A stretch of 64,000 nucleotides of DNA, taken from the NCBI GenBank assembly GCA_963833585.1, contig CAWHYF010000001.1, forward strand, positions 124,001-188,000, written 5' to 3'. Under the pieces are notes generated by a model. The model had not been told where the DNA came from, searched no databases, and was given only the letters and a program-made list of their open reading frames with translations. Both the position numbers and the translations under genes were made by a program. Shown here one piece after another: positions 58,911-64,000 of the stretch. Origin of the DNA: Bog-756 sp963833585 (GTDB lineage Bacteria > Actinomycetota > Acidimicrobiia > Acidimicrobiales > RAAP-2). Position 1 is the first letter of the stretch; each line of letters begins with the position of its first letter.

Positions 58911-59630
58911 ATGACGAAGAACGAATCGGCTGCCCAGGCTCCCAAGGCCGATCCCGGCGTCAGCCGTCGGGAGTTGGCCGTGGCCAGGTCACTCGACTCG
59001 GCCAGAGCCCGAGCGGAGAGCCGGTTGCAGCGCTTCCTGGACGCGGCGTTGGAGCTGATGAAGGAAGGTGAGCCCGGCAAGGACTTCACCGTGCAGGAGG
59101 TGGTCGAGCGATCGGGCCAGTCGCTCCGCCTCTTCTACCAGTACTTCGGTGGAAAGCACGAGCTGCTCCTGGCGTTGTTCGAAGAGTCGGTGCGCTCCAC
59201 CACCGAGTTCCTGCGTGATCTGATCGCCGACGAGGAGGACGCCCTGGCCCGCCTCCATCGCTTCGTGGTCGAGTACCACCGCCTCTGCCGCCCACCTCCG
59301 ACCGGAGAGAGCCTGGAACGAATCCCGAACGCGTGGATGATGGCGGACTTCGCGCAACAGCTGCTCACCAGCCATCCGCCCGAGGCCGCCCTGGCCTTCG
59401 CTCCGCTGGTCACGCTGTTCAGCGAGGTGTTCGATGAGGCCGCCACCACCGGCTCCCTCCGGCCGGGGCTCCGCCGGAGCACGATTGCCGGAATGGTCCT
59501 GGAGGCGGTGATGTTCAACGCGTTCTCGGCGACGATCGCTGGGACCTCGATCCGGCCGGAGGGCGAGGATGCGGCGGAGGAGCTCTGGGACCTCATCCTG
59601 CACGGGGTGGGCGCGGAGGATCCCTCCTAA
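58911..59630 (+). CDS. TetR family transcriptional regulator
   Basis: A 239-residue TetR-type regulator. The helix-turn-helix is DFTVQEVVERSGQSLRLFYQ followed by YFGGKHELLLALFE, at about residues 59-92. It has an unusual 40-residue N-terminal extension rich in Ala and charged residues (ELAVARSLDSARARAESRLQ), typical of KstR2- and FadR-like actinobacterial regulators of lipid genes in length. It is the only regulator in the acyl-CoA island and is the natural candidate to control it, responding to an acyl-CoA. The ATG has GGGAG some 14 bases upstream. It lies 117 bases after the crotonase gene. Confidence 0.9.
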   Translation: MTKNESAAQAPKADPGVSRRELAVARSLDSARARAESRLQRFLDAALELMKEGEPGKDFTVQEVVERSGQSLRLFYQYFGGKHELLLALFEESVRSTTEFLRDLIADEEDALARLHRFVVEYHRLCRPPPTGESLERIPNAWMMADFAQQLLTSHPPEAALAFAPLVTLFSEVFDEAATTGSLRPGLRRSTIAGMVLEAVMFNAFSATIAGTSIRPEGEDAAEELWDLILHGVGAEDPS

Positions 59631-59796
59631 CTCATTCCCCGAGGGCAGAATCGGATTCTCCGTGGCGAGAACGGTGGGGTCCGGTGCCGGAGGCGGCTGG
59701 CGACCTGGATGGACCAGGGCGGGCTCTGAGCCGGCCGCGCCGTGGACCACCGCTTCGTGCCCGGCGGCACCCGGAACGAGAGTCGACCCACCGCGG

Positions 59797-60750
59797 TCAC
59801 AAGGGGATCATGACCGGCAGTTCCGCCCGGGCGATGGCCTCGGAGCCCAGCGCCCTGGTGAGGGCGGCTGCGGTACCGAACAACCCGTCGAGCACCAGGG
59901 TCCGGCGGATGAAACGGTGCAGTGCATGCTCGGTGGTGAAGCCGATCCCAGCCAGGACCTGTTGGCAGTGGCGGGCCGCAGTGCGGGCCTGACGTCCGGC
60001 CATCGCCTTGGCCATGGCGGCCGTACCGGGCGAGCCGTCGAGCCACGCCGCGTCAGCTAGGGCGTCGGCCGTCTCGACGGCGACGAGCGTCTCGGCCAGC
60101 CGGTGCCTGATCGCCTGGAACGAGCTGATGGGTCGCCCGAACTGGATTCGCGCCAGGGCGTGCTCACGGGCCAGCTCGAGCATGGTCCGGGACGCACCGA
60201 TCAGCTCGTGGGCGACGGCCAGCCGCCCGAGGGCCAAAGCCGAGGCCCAGTCGCAGGCCACCCCGGGCTGGCCATCGGTGCCGATGCCGTCCGCAGTCAC
60301 CTCGAGCAGGGCCAGGCCGGGATCGATGCCCTCCACCCGACGGAGGGAAAGGGACGCGGTTGGCACCCTGAGGGCGACGACGGCGTCGCCCGCCGCGGAC
60401 ACGACGAGGGCCCATTCCTGGTGAGCCAGGCCGCCGGGCGCCAGCCCGTGTACTCGGAGGTCATGGTCGAGAACGGCACCCGGCGGGTCGGCGCGGCCGA
60501 TGGCCGGCAGTACGACGCCGGTCCCGGGCGGGAGACCGAGGGCGTGGGTCACGACATGGCCGAGGGCCGAGGAGGTGGAGTTGCTGGCCCCCTGGAGCTC
60601 GAAGAGCAACGAGATGGCCGCCCGCCGGTCGGTGGCCAGGGCCTCGTGCCACCCCGACTCGTCGAGGGCGGCGTCCAGGGCAGCACCGGTGTTCCGGTCG
60701 GTGGCGTGGCGCAGGGTCCGCTCGAACAACTCGAGGTCCTCGCCGTCCAT
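59797..60750 (-). CDS. Acyl-CoA dehydrogenase (pair C, subunit 2)
   Basis: A 317-residue, short and divergent acyl-CoA dehydrogenase subunit. The C-terminal helical domain is recognisable: LGRLAVAHELIGASRTMLEL, then HALARIQFGRPISSFQAIRH, and CQQVLAGIGFTTEHALHRFI. The N-terminal half has lost the usual FAD motifs. Such shortened partners occur in heterotetrameric FadE pairs. The ATG at 60750 overlaps the stop of subunit 1 (TGATG on the minus strand), so the pair is translationally coupled. It is convergent with the TetR gene. Confidence 0.88.
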   Translation of the reverse strand: MDGEDLELFERTLRHATDRNTGAALDAALDESGWHEALATDRRAAISLLFELQGASNSTSSALGHVVTHALGLPPGTGVVLPAIGRADPPGAVLDHDLRVHGLAPGGLAHQEWALVVSAAGDAVVALRVPTASLSLRRVEGIDPGLALLEVTADGIGTDGQPGVACDWASALALGRLAVAHELIGASRTMLELAREHALARIQFGRPISSFQAIRHRLAETLVAVETADALADAAWLDGSPGTAAMAKAMAGRQARTAARHCQQVLAGIGFTTEHALHRFIRRTLVLDGLFGTAAALTRALGSEAIARAELPVMIPL

Positions 60751-61904
60751 CAGCGGTCGCTTCCGAGATCGAGGAGGCGACGAGCGATGATGTTCCGCTG
60801 GATCTCGGAACTTCCCCCATAGATCGAGGCAGCCCGGGAGAAGAGGTACTCGGTGCGCCATCGGCCGCTGTCCGGGTCGTCACCCACCGTCACCTCGGCG
60901 GTCAGTGCCTCAGCGATCAGGTCGAACACCGCCTGTTCGGTCGTGGCCAACAGGACCTTGTCGATCGAGGTCTCCGCGCCCAGGTGGTCGCCGTGGGCCA
61001 TACGGTGCTGGGTGGCCCGCGATCTGGCCCGGAAGGAGGAGAGGAGCTGGATGACCTCGCCCAGCCTGACCGGATCGAGCGAGCCGGGCGGGGCGATCGA
61101 CAGGAGCTCCCCCAGCCGGCGGTGGAGGAACGCGGCGCGGTGCCACAGTGACGTGCTCCGTTCGAAGGGGAGGAGGTCCATGGCCACGGCCCAACCGTTC
61201 CCTTCCTGGCCGAGCGTGCGGTCGAGGGGGACGTCCACGTCGTCGAAGAAGACTTCCGAGAACTCCTCGCTCCCGTGCATGGTCTGGATGGGGCGCACGG
61301 TGATACCGGGGACGTCCATGTCGGCGAAGAGCGCGGTGATGCCCCGGTGGGCGGAGTCGGGAGGACCGGTCCGGGTGAGGAGGACGCAGCGCTGCGCGTA
61401 CTGGGCCAGGCTGGTCCACACCTTCTGTCCGGTGACCCGCCAGCCCTTCTCGGTGCGGACCGCCCGGCAGGACAACGAGGCCAGATTGCTTCCGGTCCCG
61501 GGCTCGGAGAACCCCTGACACCACGTCTCGTCCCCCCGCAGCAACAAGGGGACCATGGTGGCGGCCAGCTCTGGAGCTGCGTAGTCGATCATGGTGGGGG
61601 CCAGCACCTCGGTCATCGAGTACAAGCCCGGCTCGATGAGATCCCGGGCCGTCAGTGCCTCGCCGAGGTAGGCGCGCATCAGCGTCGATCCGGTGAGGCC
61701 ACCCACCCGTTCGGGCCACCCGAAGCGCATCCAGCCGGCGTCGAAGGTCAACCGCTTGACTTTGGCCACCTGGGCCATCTGCTCGTCGAGCGTTCCGCTT
61801 CCCCGATACTCGACGGCGAGCTCGTCCCGGTGGACGTCGAGCCAGGCGTCGAGGGAGGTCCGGAAGCCGTCCAGATCGATGACCTGGGCCGTCCCCTGGG
61901 TCAT
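60750..61904 (-). CDS. Acyl-CoA dehydrogenase (pair C, subunit 1)
   Basis: A 384-residue acyl-CoA dehydrogenase. Motifs are CQGFSEPGTGSNLASLSCRA and VTGQKVWTSLAQYAQRCVLL for FAD and substrate, and SIYGGSSEIQRNIIARRLL at the end, with Gly at the classical Glu position. These match the larger subunit of paired FadE enzymes. The ATG at 61904 overlaps the stop of the SnoaL-like gene (ATGA), and its own stop overlaps the start of subunit 2. Gene order is thus SnoaL-like, subunit 1, subunit 2 in one operon. Confidence 0.93.
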   Translation of the reverse strand: MTQGTAQVIDLDGFRTSLDAWLDVHRDELAVEYRGSGTLDEQMAQVAKVKRLTFDAGWMRFGWPERVGGLTGSTLMRAYLGEALTARDLIEPGLYSMTEVLAPTMIDYAAPELAATMVPLLLRGDETWCQGFSEPGTGSNLASLSCRAVRTEKGWRVTGQKVWTSLAQYAQRCVLLTRTGPPDSAHRGITALFADMDVPGITVRPIQTMHGSEEFSEVFFDDVDVPLDRTLGQEGNGWAVAMDLLPFERSTSLWHRAAFLHRRLGELLSIAPPGSLDPVRLGEVIQLLSSFRARSRATQHRMAHGDHLGAETSIDKVLLATTEQAVFDLIAEALTAEVTVGDDPDSGRWRTEYLFSRAASIYGGSSEIQRNIIARRLLDLGSDR

Positions 61905-62332
61905 GTGGCCGTGGGCGGGGGGCGGGTGGGGTCGTGGGCACGCCCGGAGTCCCGGGCCCCGCTCTTGCGCAGGAAGGTCATGGCCCGGGTGTGGAGGCGC
62001 CATCCCTCCGCGGTACGCCGGTAGGTGTCGGTGTAGTACCCGATCCGCATGTCGTGGTTGGACTGGTCGACGAAGCAGAGGGGCTGCTGACCGGTGCCGG
62101 TGTCGCCGTCGAGATCCAGGACCGGCGGGCCCACCAGGAACAGGCCCTTCGGGGCGGCAGCGACGAGCGTCGGGAAGTCAGCGAGACGATAGGTGTCGCC
62201 GAAGGCGCAGTAGGTGCCGTCCGGTGTGAAGACGTCGATCACCGAGTCCACGTCGTCCTTGGTCATGCCCAGGGCGTATCGGGCCAGCAGCTGCTCGAGC
62301 TCGATCAGGTCCGGGATGGGCGGCTCACCCAC
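61901..62332 (-). CDS. SnoaL-like (NTF2-fold) protein
   Basis: A 143-residue SnoaL-like/NTF2-fold protein. The pattern DLIELEQLLARYALGMTKDD, then VIDVFTPDGTYCAFGD, and later IGYYTDTYRRTAEGWRLHTR matches this group. It includes ketosteroid isomerases, scytalone dehydratases, ring-hydroxylating dioxygenase beta subunits and polyketide cyclases. An Asp in the central cavity (DVFTPDG) may be catalytic. It heads the operon with dehydrogenase pair C, so an isomerase or dehydratase role in the same pathway is likely. GTG 62332 has GAGGAACG upstream. Confidence 0.88.
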   Translation of the reverse strand: MGEPPIPDLIELEQLLARYALGMTKDDVDSVIDVFTPDGTYCAFGDTYRLADFPTLVAAAPKGLFLVGPPVLDLDGDTGTGQQPLCFVDQSNHDMRIGYYTDTYRRTAEGWRLHTRAMTFLRKSGARDSGRAHDPTRPPPTAT

Positions 62333-62675
62333 GCCGGGCGTTCCTCGCCGGCGTCGGGGAGCAGGCTCGCGGCGTGCCGGAGCGGTGGGACAGGCGGCGC
62401 GGCCCGACGACACCGAACGCCGATACGCTCCCGTACTCCTGTGGTGTGGCCATGCGCCACGACGATAACGAAGTTCTCCCAAATCGGCAATCAGGCTGGC
62501 GAACCTTCGGCGGCCACACCATAGTGGCGGCGGGCACCATCGAGCCGGAGGGCCGGTGAGAATCACGAGCGGGGCGGGCGGCTGACCGGTGACCATGTCA
62601 CCGAGGGCCCGATGACCTCGTGGGGCCACCACCCGACCGAAGGGTTGATGAGAGTTGATGAACGAAGGAGCTTGG
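62333..62675. other. Divergent promoter region
   Basis: It lies between the minus-strand SnoaL-like operon and the plus-strand nitroreductase. It holds an AT-richer spot near 62460-62480. No gene is supported. Confidence 0.45.
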
Positions 62676-63344
62676 ATGACTGGACCAACCACCGACGTCT
62701 GGGCCGTGATGGCGACGGCCCGGACAATGCGTCGCTTCACTGATGAGCCGGTGGACGACCTGACCTTGTCCCGGTGCCTCCAGGCCGCCACATGGGCACC
62801 TTCGGGTGCGAACGCGCAACGATGGAGGTTCGTCGTGCTGCGCTCGCCCGACCTGCGGGCCGCCGTGGCGACCGCCGCGGTCCGTGCCCTCGAGGTGATC
62901 GAGCCGGTGTACGGGATGACACGGCCGGCCGACGACGACGACAGCCGCAAGGCCCGCACCGACCGCGCCACGTACGAGCTCCACGATCGGGCCGGTGAGT
63001 TCACGTCCGTGCTGTTCACCCAGCTGCGGTTCCCGACGGCCTCGGAGCTCCTCCTGGGCGGATCGATCTTCCCCGCCATGCAGAACTTCCTGTTGGCGGC
63101 CCGCGCCCTCGGGCTGGGGGCCTGTCTCACCAGCTGGGCCTCGTACGGAGGCGAGCCGCTGCTCCGTGAGGCCGTCGGCGTGCCCGACGAGTGGATGCTC
63201 GCCGGGCACATCGTGGTGGGCTGGCCCCGGGGGAGGCACGGACCGGTGCGTCGGCGTCCTGTCTCCGAGGTCGTGTTCCTCGACCGCTGGGACGAGCCTG
63301 CGCACGGGATCGTGGGTGAAGGCCCGAGCACGACGCCCTCGTGA
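62676..63344 (+). CDS. Nitroreductase family protein
   Basis: A 222-residue FMN-dependent nitroreductase-fold protein. The FMN-phosphate segment is ATARTMRRFTDEPVDDLTLS and the second FMN contact is ATWAPSGANAQRWRFVVL (ApSxxNxQpwrF). SIFPAMQNFLLAARALGLGA and EPLLREAVGVPDEWMLAGHI complete the fold. These enzymes reduce nitro groups, quinones, or C=C bonds; in a catabolic island enoate-type or dehydrogenase activity is also possible. ATG 62676 has GAAGGAGC five bases upstream; ATG 62658 is a weaker alternative. Confidence 0.92.
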   Translation: MTGPTTDVWAVMATARTMRRFTDEPVDDLTLSRCLQAATWAPSGANAQRWRFVVLRSPDLRAAVATAAVRALEVIEPVYGMTRPADDDDSRKARTDRATYELHDRAGEFTSVLFTQLRFPTASELLLGGSIFPAMQNFLLAARALGLGACLTSWASYGGEPLLREAVGVPDEWMLAGHIVVGWPRGRHGPVRRRPVSEVVFLDRWDEPAHGIVGEGPSTTPS

Positions 63345-63538
63345 ACCGTCGCAACCGGTGGGGAACGGCACCGGTCGGGACCAACGCCGGCCGCGCCGGG
63401 CGATCCGGTTGAGCCCCCGGAAGTAATGTTCTACCATGACGAGAATTGCACTCTTGAGCGGTGGGCGGACGGGGCGCGGGATTGGAGAGCCCCAGCAGGG
63501 GAGTCCACGGAGGGTCGAGGACGGATGAGGAAGGCTGA

Positions 63539-64000
63539 ATGGTTGCTCTGACGATCGAGAGGCTGGGGGAGGGCGTCGGTGCGGCGGTGGTCGGTGCGGA
63601 CCCCGAGCGGCTGCTGTCGGACGAGCTCGTGCCGCAGTGGTGTCTGGCCGCGCTCGAGACCCACGGGGTGCTCATCTTCAAGGACCTTCGCATCGACGAC
63701 ACCACACAGGTGGCGTTCAGCAAGTTGCTCGGCCAGGTCGAGGTGTTTGGCCACGGCGATCCCCCGGAGATATTCCGAGTCACGCTCGACCCGGCGAAGA
63801 ATCCCGTCGCCGCCTATCTGCGCGGCACCTTCGACTGGCACATCGACGGTTGCACGGACGACGTCCCGATCATGGCCACGGTGCTCAGTGCCCACGAGGT
63901 CGCCGCCTCGGGCGGGGAGACCGAATTCGCCAGCTCCTACGAGGCCTACGAAAGCCTCGGGCCTGAGGAGCAGGACCGGGTCCGGTCCCTGCGGGTGGTG
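63539..64000 (+). CDS. TauD/TfdA-family Fe(II)/2-oxoglutarate dioxygenase (3' partial)
   Basis: The first 154 codons of a TauD/TfdA-type dioxygenase; the gene runs off the window end. The iron ligands His101 and Asp103 are in FDWHIDGCTDDVP, and the partner Thr for the 2-oxoglutarate site is in IMATVLSA. WCLAALETHGVLIFKDLRID is the typical strand of the fold. The missing C-terminus should hold the second His and the Arg that binds 2-oxoglutarate. The family hydroxylates small acids, sulfonates and ether herbicides. ATG 63539 has GAGGAAGG upstream. Confidence 0.92.
   Translation, partial: MVALTIERLGEGVGAAVVGADPERLLSDELVPQWCLAALETHGVLIFKDLRIDDTTQVAFSKLLGQVEVFGHGDPPEIFRVTLDPAKNPVAAYLRGTFDWHIDGCTDDVPIMATVLSAHEVAASGGETEFASSYEAYESLGPEEQDRVRSLRVV

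Overview
The window is high-GC actinobacterial DNA, most likely from an uncultured member of the class Acidimicrobiia. This is inferred from the secreted protein built of YWLVGADGGVF-type repeats, a DUF1206 membrane protein, a PASTA-domain PknB-like kinase, an alpha/beta-hydrolase fused to a class III cyclase, and many GTG starts. No rRNA, convincing tRNA, CRISPR array, intact mobile element or replication origin was found.

Positions 1-35,300 are a loosely packed region of about 45 mostly small, unrelated genes with frequent gaps of 200-650 bases and several decayed genes. It holds a histone-H1-like repeat protein, a frameshifted DUF1206 gene, VOC, PNPOx-like, GNAT, SRPBCC and methyltransferase enzymes, an HtrA-type protease, a secreted repeat protein, a flavin monooxygenase-like protein, a hydrolase-cyclase fusion, a STAS protein coupled to a tiny zinc ribbon, a GHMP kinase, a PASTA kinase, an acyltransferase, a UBP zinc finger protein, a Clp N-domain/zinc-finger/NTF2-like fusion without ATPase, and a secreted PepSY protein. 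A tyrosine recombinase remnant (about 3448-3546), a truncated hotdog protein, an internally deleted SRPBCC gene and a small reading frame with an internal stop point to gene turnover here. One clear operon is 26554-28378, divergent from a TetR gene across a perfect 16-bp palindrome.

Positions 35,343-64,000 have a different character. Genes are long and tightly packed, often with ATGA or TGATG overlaps, and codon third positions are almost all G or C. Nearly every gene acts on acyl-CoA or its precursors. There are three acyl-CoA ligases (acetoacetyl-CoA-synthetase type, 50286, 54316), two family III CoA transferases, seven acyl-CoA dehydrogenases (six in three adjacent pairs), one crotonase-fold protein lacking both usual catalytic glutamates, one thiolase, two aldehyde dehydrogenases, two SDRs, a cytochrome P450, a metal-dependent amidohydrolase, a SnoaL-like protein, a nitroreductase, a TetR regulator and the start of a TauD/TfdA dioxygenase.

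Together the right half reads as a catabolic island. The P450 and dioxygenase could oxidise a hydrophobic substrate, and the aldehyde dehydrogenases and SDRs could carry it to an acid. The ligases and CoA transferases would activate the acid. Paired dehydrogenases, the crotonase and the thiolase would then shorten it by beta-oxidation. Paired dehydrogenases of this kind are known from actinobacterial steroid side-chain degradation, so a steroid, terpenoid or other branched or cyclic acid is the best guess. The substrate itself cannot be read from the sequence.
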